From positions 1 to 60,400 of IMG/VR virus record IMGVR_UViG_3300022689_000334: a DNA stretch of 60,400 nt; one strand, written 5' to 3'. Both the position numbers and the translations under genes were made by a program. Shown here piece after piece: positions 42,041 to 49,639 of this stretch (its first letter is position 1; the number at the start of each line of letters is the position of its first letter). The notes under the pieces are model-generated. The model was not told the origin of the DNA. It searched no databases and saw only the letters and a program-made list of their open reading frames with translations. The stretch is from a virus.

Positions 42041-42639
42041 AAGGGTTTGCCGTTAACCGCTGGGGCCGAGTCGTCCTTAACCCCCTGGATGTTGAGATGC
42101 GAACGCTGGGGGTCAAGGTTTCTCTAGGGCCGATTGAGGACCAGACCTACTCTCTGTTGATTCGTCAGCCTAACTACTGGCTGAGGTTCAGGGAGCACCC
42201 CTGGTCTGATGATGGCGGGGAACGACTCTATCGGAGTGGTATTTCAGCCATCTTATGGAGCCAAACTCGAAACCGCTATGTCATGGGTCATGCGGCAGAA
42301 CATTACGCCAAGGTGTATGGCGTTCCCCGTCCTAATGGCATTTCTGGGCGTGGTGGCATTACCTATGGGTACTATCCGGTATCCATCAGCGTTGCCTACC
42401 AGTTCGGCAGCGATCCATTCCAGGAGTGCGATCACGAACCCGGCCTAACCCCGAAAACTGTCAGGGCAGCAACCTCCCTGGCCTGGGCTATGGCAGACCA
42501 GTGGAAACGCGAAGGGTTTGACTATGACGACGGGGGCCAACTGCTCAAGAAACTTCAGGCAACGGAAGAAGCTCAAAGCATCCTGACTGAAGTAGAGGAC
42601 ATCTTTACCCCCCTGCCTGACAAGACTTTCATGCTGTAG
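42037..42639 (+). CDS. Tagged operon protein 4, 200 aa
   Basis: ATGA overlap with the previous gene. The N-terminal half is beta-rich (VEMRTLGVKVSLGPIEDQTY), with a Gly/Tyr-rich centre (GGITYGYYPVSISVAYQFG) and a helical end. Its C-terminus ILTEVEDIFTPLPDKTFML is the shared tag even though no further overlapping gene follows, so the tag is not a by-product of the ATGA junction. Function unknown. Confidence 0.65.
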   Translation: MKGFAVNRWGRVVLNPLDVEMRTLGVKVSLGPIEDQTYSLLIRQPNYWLRFREHPWSDDGGERLYRSGISAILWSQTRNRYVMGHAAEHYAKVYGVPRPNGISGRGGITYGYYPVSISVAYQFGSDPFQECDHEPGLTPKTVRAATSLAWAMADQWKREGFDYDDGGQLLKKLQATEEAQSILTEVEDIFTPLPDKTFML

Positions 42640-42641
42640 GG

Positions 42642-42720
42642 ACTTTGGCCAAACGACTTTGCCCGAAGTGTTGACAGAGGCTTAAACCATGTTAATATTA
42701 AAGGGTAAAGACAAAACACC
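42642..42720 (+). promoter_or_regulatory. Two palindrome variants and promoter with conserved leader
   Basis: ACTTTGGCCAAACG (42642-42655) and ACTTTGCCCGAAGT (42656-42669) lie end to end, then TTGACA (42671-42676), 16-bp spacer, TAATAT (42693-42698) and AAGGGTAAAGACAAAACACC. Here the palindromes precede the -35 rather than fill the spacer. Confidence 0.75.
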
Positions 42721-42733
42721 AAACACCACCGCT

Positions 42734-43018
42734 ATGAATACCTATGCCGCGTCGTTCGGAACCCCTGGAGTCTCTGCTGAAGTGTTGGACTTTTGCCCTC
42801 AGTGTCGTTGGGCTGGTCGCCAGTGGGCCAAGGCTGGTAATACCACCCTGCCCAAGCACATCCAGATTGGCAGTCGCGATGTCCCCATTGTCAGCTCACG
42901 ACATGAGTGGGCCAAGGCATTTGTAGAGGGATGGCGCGAGGTGCTAAGGGAACAAGGCATTACTCCTGGCAGGAAAAAATCTCGCAAACGCACCCGCAAG
43001 GTTGCCGTTGCTGCTTAA
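42734..43018 (+). CDS. Small basic protein with CPQC motif, 94 aa
   Basis: Start ATG 42734 (MNTYAASFG); the frame is open upstream through the promoter. A CPQC pair lies near residue 20, and the C-terminus is very basic (GRKKSRKRTRKVAVAA). A role in nucleic-acid binding is likely. No family recognised. Confidence 0.6.
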   Translation: MNTYAASFGTPGVSAEVLDFCPQCRWAGRQWAKAGNTTLPKHIQIGSRDVPIVSSRHEWAKAFVEGWREVLREQGITPGRKKSRKRTRKVAVAA

Positions 43019-43061
43019 TCGTTCACCGTCGTTCACCCCGGCTTAGGCCGGGACTCTGTTT

Positions 43062-43643
43062 ATGCTCAAGAAACTTTGGCAAAGACTCCGTGGGAAAGAC
43101 CCAGACAAACCCATCGAAAGCCTGGATGAACTCTGGTACAAACTTCACCTGCTGCCGGATACTGGCTCTCTACCCTCTGAGGTAGTGGCCCCCCTGCTCA
43201 AGCTACGCCAAGAGGCCATCCAGATCAGTAAGAACGAGCAATATCAAGCCTACCTGATTCGCTGGTTGCTGTTCTCTGCCATGGAACTGGCCGATGTTGA
43301 GCCGCAAGTTTTCTCTCTCAATTTTGAGTCAGCGCATGGGCAAGGTTTTTCTGGTCGGTATTCTGGCCTTGACCTGAGGATGACTCACTGGGCTATCCCG
43401 GTGATGGCTGAGAGTCTGGGCCGATACCTGATAGAGAACGGAGGGCCAAACTACATCCAGACCGGCTTTCAGCACCCCAGCTCAAAGCGCATGTTCTCGC
43501 TCACCCTGGCCTGGGAAGAAGGCAAGATGCCAGCCCTGCAGGTGCAAGAACTGAAGACTGAGGTTGCAGAATTGAAAGCCAAGTTAGTCTGTGGCCAATC
43601 CTGCTGTGCATCTGCATTTGAAGAGGAAGAACTTTATGTCTGA
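43062..43643 (+). CDS. Hypothetical protein, 193 aa
   Basis: ATG 43062. A basic start (MLKKLWQRLRGKD) is followed by a helical region (EVVAPLLKLRQEAIQISKNEQYQAYLIRWLLFSAM, in parts), a strand-rich middle, and a C-terminal coiled coil (VQELKTEVAELKAKL) with CGQSCC. It overlaps the sulfotransferase gene by 8 bp (ATGTCTGA), so the two are probably co-translated and may work together. Confidence 0.6.
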   Translation: MLKKLWQRLRGKDPDKPIESLDELWYKLHLLPDTGSLPSEVVAPLLKLRQEAIQISKNEQYQAYLIRWLLFSAMELADVEPQVFSLNFESAHGQGFSGRYSGLDLRMTHWAIPVMAESLGRYLIENGGPNYIQTGFQHPSSKRMFSLTLAWEEGKMPALQVQELKTEVAELKAKLVCGQSCCASAFEEEELYV

Positions 43644-44652
43644 TCCCACCATCGTAGTTACTGGTTTTCCTCGGTCAGGCACCTCTGCCATGATGACCAT
43701 GCTGGGGGCTGCAGGTGTCCCCCTGTACTATGACCACCCCGTAAGCTATGAGACTGAAAAAGCCCTGCAACTGCCGGGGGAGGGGCAATGGCTTGAAGAG
43801 TGTCAGGGTTGTGCAGTGAAAATTCTGGAACCCCTGAAATTTTCACCGCCTCAGGGATTGTCCTACAAGTTTATCTGGATGAGCCGCCGCGCCCCTGATA
43901 TAGCCACCTCTCAAGCAAGGATGCTTAAAGCCCTGGGAAACCTGGATCTGGGTGCTAAGGAACGACGCGACCTGGCTAATTCCTTCATGGCCGACAAGGG
44001 TCCTTCCCTGCGACTGCTGGAGAGCTACCCAAGCAGCCAGCTTCTGGAAATCCGGTTCAGCGACCTGATCAAGGCACCCCAAAAAACTGCCTTCAGGATT
44101 GCTGAATTCCTGGACTTATCCAGCTCGGTAGTTGAGGCAATGGCCGGGGTTGTCCATAAACGCAAACCTGAACCCCTGGTTCAGTCCTGGGAGGTTCAAG
44201 CTCTGAAGAAGGTAGATGCTTACTGCAGGATGGAAGTGTTCTCCAGAGACCCTGGCCAGGAATGGGAACTGCATCAAGAAATCTCCTTCCCATTCCCCTT
44301 TGTTCTTAAGGGGGAAGACCGCAGAGTAAGCGTAGAGATGCGTTCTGGGGCTATTGTTTCAATCTTGCAGTATCCCCATAAACCCGACGTTCTGGGGCCT
44401 GCTCGAAAGGCATTTACCCCGGAGTACGTTGACCGATTCATACCAGCTCTACAGGCCTCTGGCAGGAGTCTCCTGAGAAGAGATTGGTATGTCATGGTGT
44501 ATGGCAAGGAAGCTGACTGTGATCGGGACTGGCAGTTCTTCTCCAGCATGGAGGTTTATAGGGAACTGGAAAACCACCTGCCGAACGACGGGACCCCGGT
44601 TACCTCTACTGAGGCCCCTGACTTTATCAAGTCAGCAGGAACCATTGCCTAA
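43636..44652 (+). CDS. Sulfotransferase-like protein
   Basis: 338 aa from ATG 43636 with AGAGGAAG upstream. IVVTGFPRSGTSAMMTML is the PAPS-binding 5'-phosphosulfate loop of sulfotransferases, which transfer sulfate from PAPS to alcohols or amines. RFSDLIKAPQKTAFRIAEFL (about 140) is the usual later motif that precedes a helical end. The C-terminal 150 residues are an extra domain, partly beta-rich (RRVSVEMRSGAIVSILQYP). The target is unknown; a host or virion surface molecule is possible. Confidence 0.75.
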   Translation: MSDPTIVVTGFPRSGTSAMMTMLGAAGVPLYYDHPVSYETEKALQLPGEGQWLEECQGCAVKILEPLKFSPPQGLSYKFIWMSRRAPDIATSQARMLKALGNLDLGAKERRDLANSFMADKGPSLRLLESYPSSQLLEIRFSDLIKAPQKTAFRIAEFLDLSSSVVEAMAGVVHKRKPEPLVQSWEVQALKKVDAYCRMEVFSRDPGQEWELHQEISFPFPFVLKGEDRRVSVEMRSGAIVSILQYPHKPDVLGPARKAFTPEYVDRFIPALQASGRSLLRRDWYVMVYGKEADCDRDWQFFSSMEVYRELENHLPNDGTPVTSTEAPDFIKSAGTIA

Positions 44653-44662
44653 CCGGAGATTG

Positions 44663-44710
44663 CCCACAAAAAACCCCTGACCAGTTGCCCGGTCAGGGGT
44701 TTTTTGTGGG
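44663..44710. terminator. Bidirectional terminator between convergent genes
   Basis: Twenty-bp perfect arms (44663-44682 and 44691-44710) around an 8-base loop; both ends carry A/T runs (ACAAAAAACCCC and GGGGTTTTTTGT). Confidence 0.92.
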
Positions 44711-44714
44711 GGTG

Positions 44715-44909
44715 TTAGCGCCAACGTCGGGCAATCTCGTCGGCCTCTACCAGTACGGCCTCATCATCGGTCAGGGTGGCCATCAACATCCGGTGAGCGG
44801 TGAGGCGCTGCTTCCAGGTGTTCCCCCGGTGCTTCCCGGCGCGGATGTCCGCTGCGGCCTGGCCAATCTCGGTCAACATGGATTCCAGGGTTTCAGGTTG
44901 TTTGGACAT
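44715..44909 (-). CDS. Small helical protein, 64 aa
   Basis: ATG 44909 with GGAGGCAC upstream. Entirely helical and charged (ETLESMLTEIGQAAADIRAG, LMATLTDDEAVLVEADEIARRWR). A single-gene unit with a leader and the strong terminator at 44663. No family recognised. Confidence 0.65.
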   Translation of the reverse strand: MSKQPETLESMLTEIGQAAADIRAGKHRGNTWKQRLTAHRMLMATLTDDEAVLVEADEIARRWR

Positions 44910-44920
44910 GGTGTGTGCCT

Positions 44921-44996
44921 CCGTGGCGTGTTTGTCTTTACCCCTTAATAATGCCCCGGTGCTAAATTTAATGCAACTCTGAAACGGTTACAGCGT
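44921..44996 (-). promoter_or_regulatory. Promoter with conserved leader
   Basis: Minus strand: TTGCAT, 17-bp spacer, CATTAT, then TAAGGGGTAAAGACAAACACGCC leading to the ATG at 44909. Confidence 0.65.
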
Positions 44997-45357
44997 AAGG
45001 GTTTCAGCCCTTAATCTGCGCTGGTGAATTTTGTCAGGGATATGTTACGGCAGAATCAGGGTTTCAAGGGTCTCTTATCACGAGATTCAGGCTTCGCCAA
45101 CCGGGACCATTCATAGGAATATCTTGTGGTCACTTTGGCCGAAGTGGGATAACCATAACTGCCCCCTATGAATAGCTGTACTAGAGGGGGCTGTAACCCA
45201 CCAGCAGCAAACCTTACAGAGGTTTGTTGCGAAACGGTTACTTTTTGGCAAAAGAAATAAAGGCACCGTGTTTTTTTGGGGGTCTCTTCATGTCCCCTTT
45301 ACGGAATTTGTACCTAAGCCAAATGGCGTATTGGGCCAACTTTTTGTCTTTACTACC
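44997..45357. other. Structured noncoding region, about 360 bp
   Basis: No supported gene. It contains AAGGG/CCCTT (about 44998-45013), ACTTTGGCCGAAGT (45132-45145), CCCCCT/AGAGGGGG (about 45161-45191), a long hairpin GCAGCAAACCT/AGGTTTGTTGC (45204-45214 and 45220-45230, one mismatch), and GAAACGGTTAC twice (about 44982 and 45231). At the right end (about 45313-45332) lies a copy of the AGTACGCCAAATGGCGTACT-type palindrome. It could hold a small RNA or a recombination or replication site. Confidence 0.45.
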
Positions 45358-45410
45358 TTGCAACTTTGGCCAAAGTCAGGTTAATATATTAACAGGTAAA
45401 CACAAACGCC
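45358..45410 (+). promoter_or_regulatory. Promoter with perfect palindrome in the spacer and conserved leader
   Basis: TTGCAA (45358-45363), spacer holding perfect ACTTTGGCCAAAGT (45363-45376), TAATAT (45382-45387), then ACAGGTAAACACAAACGCC. The ribosome binding site is AAAGGAGG. Confidence 0.8.
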
Positions 45411-45429
45411 CCAAAGGAGGCACACCACC

Positions 45430-45573
45430 ATGAAAACCACCACCACCACCGCCAAGCCCGTTACCCTGGACCGTGAGTTTTTCACCTGGCTGGGTTGGCA
45501 AATTGCCATCAACGTTGCTATCGGGTCTACCTGCGGCTTCGCTGCCCAGGCCGTGGTAAACAACCTTTTCTAG
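45430..45573 (+). CDS. Small membrane protein, 47 aa
   Basis: ATG 45430 lies behind AAAGGAGG. After a Thr-rich start (MKTTTTTAKPVTLDREFF) the protein has a hydrophobic helix, LGWQIAINVAIGSTCGFAAQAVV, ending in NNLF. Single TM, no known family. It has a strong promoter with two operators and its own terminator, so high, regulated expression is likely. Confidence 0.7.
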   Translation: MKTTTTTAKPVTLDREFFTWLGWQIAINVAIGSTCGFAAQAVVNNLF

Positions 45574-45592
45574 GCCGGAAGGCCGTTCCTGA

Positions 45593-45625
45593 GGCCCTGG
45601 GGCGCTGCCCTGGGGCCTTTTGTTT
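45593..45625 (+). terminator. Rho-independent terminator
   Basis: GGCCC/GGGCC and GGGC/GCCC stem segments with internal TG mismatches (45593-45617), followed by TTTTGTTT. Confidence 0.75.
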
Positions 45626-46127
45626 AGGGTCTGAATATTTGGGGCTGGGTGTCCCCGGCCACATACAGGGGGTGCTTTGGGGTGCCCCCTTGATTCAAAG
45701 CCAAGCAGTACACTGGCCCTTTAATCAGGCTCAAGATAGCCTGCTCCCTCTCCGGGGGGCAGTGGGTTCCCCATGCTGCGATCACGATATGAGCATCATG
45801 GGTCCATCGGGCAATAGCCTCGTCATTTCCGGGGCCGAGGGGGTCACGCGCTTGCCACATGACTTCAGGGTAGGGACTGCGAAATCCGTAAGCATTAAGC
45901 ATGACATAGCGTTCACAGTTCCAGTCCTGGGAAAACTTGATACACCGCCTAACGGTGCGGTCGTTCGTGGTCTCATCAGCGGTGCTGGGGTTTAGCCCAA
46001 TCCAGACCGCTGTTCTGGGGGTGTCCGTGATCGCCCACTGTCGCCATAGCGCATACCGCCAGGTCCTGCAGGGGGAGAATTCTGCCCCGGAGTCATCCAG
46101 TAGTCCGATCTGCACTTGCTCTGTCAT
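45624..46127 (-). CDS. DUF1643 family protein
   Basis: 167 aa from ATG 46127, which overlaps the upstream stop as ATGA. CRTWRYALWRQW, AVWIGLNPSTADETTNDRTVRRC (in parts), YVMLNAYGFRSPYP, and the end segment VYCLALNQGGTPKHPLYV are the DUF1643 signature. Phages and bacteria carry this family, but its biochemical role is not established. Length is typical. Confidence 0.85.
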   Translation of the reverse strand: MTEQVQIGLLDDSGAEFSPCRTWRYALWRQWAITDTPRTAVWIGLNPSTADETTNDRTVRRCIKFSQDWNCERYVMLNAYGFRSPYPEVMWQARDPLGPGNDEAIARWTHDAHIVIAAWGTHCPPEREQAILSLIKGPVYCLALNQGGTPKHPLYVAGDTQPQIFRP

Positions 46128-46411
46128 GACTTTCCCTTTGCTGTCCAGCCTGGATGCCGCCGAACCTGATTCCACTTGCACACGAACGCCTCGGGTTCCC
46201 ACAGCCATGCTTCTTTATCCGCACTGTAGCGCCCTGGGATAAATGAGCATCGTTCTGAATTAATCATATCTACATACGCCTGAGAGACCTTGACCCAGAT
46301 GCGCTTGGGAGTGACCTGGATAATCTCATTTCCGTACTGGTCAATGTCCCCCACCTGAGGGGGCTTCGTGGCCTTCAGGAATCCTTGCCGGTCTGTGGCT
46401 TTGATGATCAT
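46124..46411 (-). CDS. Small hypothetical protein, 95 aa
   Basis: ATG 46411, with a poor leader copy (GTAAACACAAAACACC, minus strand) upstream. The fold looks strand-rich (DIDQYGNEIIQVTPKRIWVKVS) with Trp-rich end (WLWEPEAFVCKWNQVRRHPGW). Translationally coupled to the DUF1643 gene. Function unknown. Confidence 0.6.
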   Translation of the reverse strand: MIIKATDRQGFLKATKPPQVGDIDQYGNEIIQVTPKRIWVKVSQAYVDMINSERCSFIPGRYSADKEAWLWEPEAFVCKWNQVRRHPGWTAKGKS

Positions 46412-46487
46412 GGCGGTGTTGGGTGTGGTGTTTTGTGTTTACGTTCAGGCCATCCCCGGAGGTCAACGCCTCCGAGGATGGGGGTGG

Positions 46488-46646
46488 CTACTGCCGACCG
46501 AGCCAGGACACGTACTCAGCGCCAATCTGTATTTTGCGCTGCAGCTCAGGCCCATCCAGGGGTTGAGCAAAATATCTGGCCTTGTCCTGGGCTACCTCAG
46601 GGGACCAACCGTATTGCGTTTGAAAGAACTCAGATAGGGTCTGCAT
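46488..46646 (-). CDS. Small hypothetical protein, 52 aa
   Basis: Fifty-two codons from ATG 46646 with AAGGAGGCGC upstream (MQTLSEFFQTQYGW to EYVSWLGRQ). Helical and Gln/Tyr-rich. It stands behind a palindrome-type promoter, supporting a real gene despite the short length. Confidence 0.65.
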   Translation of the reverse strand: MQTLSEFFQTQYGWSPEVAQDKARYFAQPLDGPELQRKIQIGAEYVSWLGRQ

Positions 46647-46667
46647 GGTGGTGCGCCTCCTTTAGGC

Positions 46668-46717
46668 GGTGTTTGTCTTTACCCCTTTATATTAAGCTAC
46701 TTTGGCCAAAGTTGCAA
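46668..46717 (-). promoter_or_regulatory. Promoter with perfect palindrome in the spacer and conserved leader
   Basis: Minus strand: TTGCAA (46712-46717), 17-bp spacer holding perfect ACTTTGGCCAAAGT (46699-46712), TAATAT (46689-46694), then AAAGGGGTAAAGACAAACACCGCC. Confidence 0.85.
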
Positions 46718-46742
46718 TAGGGGACAAGAACTTTTTTTGGGT

Positions 46743-48458
46743 TTAGCCTGGGGCCATGTCCAGGATGGCCCGAGACCGGCGTTCGCCCCCTCTGAGGATC
46801 TGTCTCTTGACCATGCGGGGGGCGTTGTATGCCAGGACTGTGGCATCTTCAATGTCTGGAGACCGACCCAGATAATTCTTCTTCCTCAGGGTGTCCTTAT
46901 CCATAATTCGGATTTTGCCGTTGGAGTCCTCAAAATACTCAATCTTGGCAAAGCCTGAGAACAACCTATCTTCCAGGTGCCCAAGGGGGGCGCAGGCTAA
47001 ATCATCCCCCATTAAGCCAAGTCGCAGGTTCCAGTATTGCTGGGTGCGTAGGTTCAGGTTCTCATCAGCAACCCCGGCCTTTTCTCCCCTTCGGCCAAAG
47101 TTACACCCCACAGCGCGACACGCAACGCCCCAGGGGTTTTCCTGGGTGTTCTTAATGGCCTTAATGATGTTGCTCAATGCCCCGGCCCCGACCCCGACGT
47201 TATCCACGGCAATGCTGCCGATCTTTGTAGACAGGAGTTCAATGCCAGCGTCACCGGCCCGGCCTACGTCTTCCCGGTCTCCCAGGGTAGGGATTTCCTC
47301 TACCAGATACAGCACCGGCCCCCGCCAACTGGCTCGGGCGTGGGGGTCTCCCCCGTCACCTACATCAAGCCCATGCCGCCAGGTTGACTTCCTGGCCAGA
47401 GTATCCCAGTAGTCGGGGTCTGCATCATACCTGGCCCGTGCGGCCAGCCATGAGGATAGGGGAATGATTGACCGGGCATTATCGGTGGGGAACCACGCAT
47501 CGCACCGGCTTTTCCAGAAATTTGACCCCTCCCCCTTGGTGGCCCTGATCTTTTCAATCCAGTTAATTGACACCGCGCCGGGGATAGGGTCCCTGGGTAA
47601 CTGCTCAGGCCAAGCCGTCTGAGCCAGAACCGGGTCATCTATCGCCTCCCCGTTTTCATCCCGGTAAGTGGCTCCATCCCACCAGACCCCTGGCTTCAGG
47701 ATGAGTCGGGCTACCTCTGGCCTGAGACGATGTACCCCGCTGGACAGGTCTCGTGTATAAGCCCATCGGACGTTGGGATGATTCCAGACCGGCACTCGGA
47801 TGGCTGAGTGTCCACAGGCTGACTCAAAGGCTGTACCGCTGGCCGTTGGGTTACCAATCCTCAAGAGTCGGTTGGCTGACCCCGTCACGCAGGACAGGGC
47901 CGCATCGTCAATCTCCTCACTGATTCCGTTTGCCTCGTCCAGGATCAACAGCAATTTTTCACCGTGCTTCCCCTGAAAGGAGTCCTGGGCATAGTCCTGG
48001 GCAGTGAATCCGATTGCCTGAGCTGCTTCACTCAACCTGAGCCGAAGTGTCAGGCATTCTCCCCCTAACCTGGAACGATTACGCCGGTAGCTTAGGCGTA
48101 TCTCGTGCCAGAGAATATCCTTCACCTGGCTCTCAGTGGGGGCCGTAGTAAAGACCCTGCCCCCGACCGAGAACACGAACCAGAGCACCAACTGGGCAGA
48201 GAGGAAGTCCTTGCCTACCCCGTTGCCAGCGGGGACGTTCGTGATTGCCCGGTCTCGCACACTCTCAGCAATTCGCACCTGTTCTTCAGTCAGGTGCTCA
48301 ATGGCTAAGACTTCACGAATAAACCCTACCGGGTCATGTTCATACTCAGGGAACGGAACGGGTTCATTAACGATGGAGAGGACGCTAAGCGCCTGGTACA
48401 CCAATTGTTCTTTGGATGTCTGCTGCGATAAGTGCCTTTGCTGTAGGGTCGGTGACAT
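46743..48458 (-). CDS. terL: Terminase large subunit
   Basis: 571 aa. The packaging motor. An ATPase domain has a Walker A-like NVPAGNGVGKDFLSA (about 74) and Walker B LLILDEANGI (about 173), followed by a motif III-like LLRIGNPTASGTAF. The nuclease domain shows Asp clusters in HGLDVGDGGDPHARA, IAVDNVGVGAG and RSPDIEDATV, as in RNase H-like terminase nucleases. It overlaps the small subunit gene by 74 bp if it starts at ATG 48458; a downstream start is possible. A palindrome variant at 47088 lies in a different codon phase (NFGRR). Confidence 0.9.
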   Translation of the reverse strand: MSPTLQQRHLSQQTSKEQLVYQALSVLSIVNEPVPFPEYEHDPVGFIREVLAIEHLTEEQVRIAESVRDRAITNVPAGNGVGKDFLSAQLVLWFVFSVGGRVFTTAPTESQVKDILWHEIRLSYRRNRSRLGGECLTLRLRLSEAAQAIGFTAQDYAQDSFQGKHGEKLLLILDEANGISEEIDDAALSCVTGSANRLLRIGNPTASGTAFESACGHSAIRVPVWNHPNVRWAYTRDLSSGVHRLRPEVARLILKPGVWWDGATYRDENGEAIDDPVLAQTAWPEQLPRDPIPGAVSINWIEKIRATKGEGSNFWKSRCDAWFPTDNARSIIPLSSWLAARARYDADPDYWDTLARKSTWRHGLDVGDGGDPHARASWRGPVLYLVEEIPTLGDREDVGRAGDAGIELLSTKIGSIAVDNVGVGAGALSNIIKAIKNTQENPWGVACRAVGCNFGRRGEKAGVADENLNLRTQQYWNLRLGLMGDDLACAPLGHLEDRLFSGFAKIEYFEDSNGKIRIMDKDTLRKKNYLGRSPDIEDATVLAYNAPRMVKRQILRGGERRSRAILDMAPG

Positions 48459-49095
48459 GGGCGTTGACGGACTCTGAGATTACCGTGATCAGGTCTAGGG
48501 CTTCCTGGGTTGAGATCCATTCCTGGGCAGAACGTACCCGCCTCAGCTCAGTCTCAGTGACCCGTCTTCGCGTCTCGATTACCTCCATCATTTCATCCCA
48601 GTTGTCAACGTCATGCACACCCCGATTAATCGCGATGTGCAGGGCATTCAGAGCCTCCCCGACTGCATCAGTGTTGCCGCTCTGCATGGCACCGGTCAGG
48701 TTTCGCATGGCTACCCTCACCTCGCGCCATCGCCTCCCTGACTCTGCCGTGTCCAATCGACTACAGAGTTGAGAAATCCTTAGGTCTAGCAAAGCAATCT
48801 GCTCAGAGTTGCTGAGTCGGTCGCCATTGCTACTGACCTGTGCAAACTGGTCCCTCAGTTCCTCCGGTAAATACTGCCGGAAGCTAAAGCCCTGTTCGGT
48901 CACCTGCTGAACCCCAGCAGCAACATCCTGCATCAGGTCCTCAACTTCTGCGTGAACCTCCACGGCCTGGGCTGTCTGCTCAGCCCGATTAGCAGCCTGT
49001 TGCCGATCCCACCTGGCCCGAGCTGCTGCCTGTGCCCGTTGTCGCCTCTCTTCCGGGGACAGCCTGGGATTCCGCCTGCCGTCAACGTTGGTCAT
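48385..49095 (-). CDS. Terminase small subunit (putative)
   Basis: 236 aa from ATG 49095 with GGGAG upstream. The N-terminus (RNPRLSPEERRQRAQAAARARW) is a basic helical DNA-binding region, and the rest is helical and could oligomerise. The assignment rests on its place directly upstream of the large subunit and on composition; no classical helix-turn-helix is obvious. Iteron-like repeats lie just upstream. Confidence 0.65.
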   Translation of the reverse strand: MTNVDGRRNPRLSPEERRQRAQAAARARWDRQQAANRAEQTAQAVEVHAEVEDLMQDVAAGVQQVTEQGFSFRQYLPEELRDQFAQVSSNGDRLSNSEQIALLDLRISQLCSRLDTAESGRRWREVRVAMRNLTGAMQSGNTDAVGEALNALHIAINRGVHDVDNWDEMMEVIETRRRVTETELRRVRSAQEWISTQEALDLITVISESVNAHVTDPTAKALIAADIQRTIGVPGA

Positions 49096-49105
49096 CCCTA
49101 CTCCC

Positions 49106-49336
49106 TATGCTAATCATGCTAATAAAGTGCCCATCCATGCGGGTTTCGGTCCCTATTTCTGATGCTAATCTTGGCAACCGGGAACCGATTTACTAAGGTT
49201 TCGGCCCTGGCTTAAGCCACTGACCCCCTTATTCTGCAACGGATGAGGCCGTTTCACCAGTTTATGCTAATTATGCTAATTGTAAAATCCCTGAAATGCC
49301 TGTCCTGCAAGGGTTCATACTAATTCTTATGCTAAT
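49106..49336. repeat. Cluster of seven ATGCTAAT repeats
   Basis: ATGCTAAT at 49107, 49116, 49162, 49264, 49273 and 49329 plus ATACTAAT at 49317, all in the same orientation, two pairs spaced 9 bp. They lie in the gap upstream of the terminase genes, with TGGCTTAAGCCA at 49208. Candidate packaging (pac) site, origin or operator. Confidence 0.75.
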
Positions 49337-49339
49337 TGT

Positions 49340-49392
49340 TTGCCCCTGCCTAAAATCGTGGTAATATAAAGAGGTAAAGACAACACCACGAC
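49340..49392 (+). promoter_or_regulatory. Promoter with conserved leader
   Basis: TTGCCC (49340-49345), 16-bp spacer, TAATAT (49362-49367), AAAGAGGTAAAGACAACACC. It drives the three-gene operon 49403-50401. Confidence 0.65.
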
Positions 49393-49402
49393 AAGAGGGC
49401 CT

Positions 49403-49639
49403 ATGTCGCAAGACCAACTAGAAGACATCATTGAGGCCATGCACCGGAACCTGGCTTATCTGGAATCCCTGTTTGATGCCTCGGGCCGACACTTCCAGAA
49501 CTACCCAGAGGCATACACCAGCGATGCCAAGACGATGCACCTGAACCTTGAGAGCAGGATCGGGCGTAAGCGGACAGCTATTGACCAGTACGAAGCTGAA
49601 TTAGTTGCCCTGTTGGAAAGGGAGAGGCAACATGCTTAA
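49403..49639 (+). CDS. Small helical protein, 78 aa
   Basis: ATG 49403 after AGAGGGCCT. A helical, probably coiled-coil protein (DQLEDIIEAMHRNLAYLESLF, TAIDQYEAELVALLERERQHA). First gene of the operon; overlaps the next by 8 bp. Confidence 0.65.
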   Translation: MSQDQLEDIIEAMHRNLAYLESLFDASGRHFQNYPEAYTSDAKTMHLNLESRIGRKRTAIDQYEAELVALLERERQHA

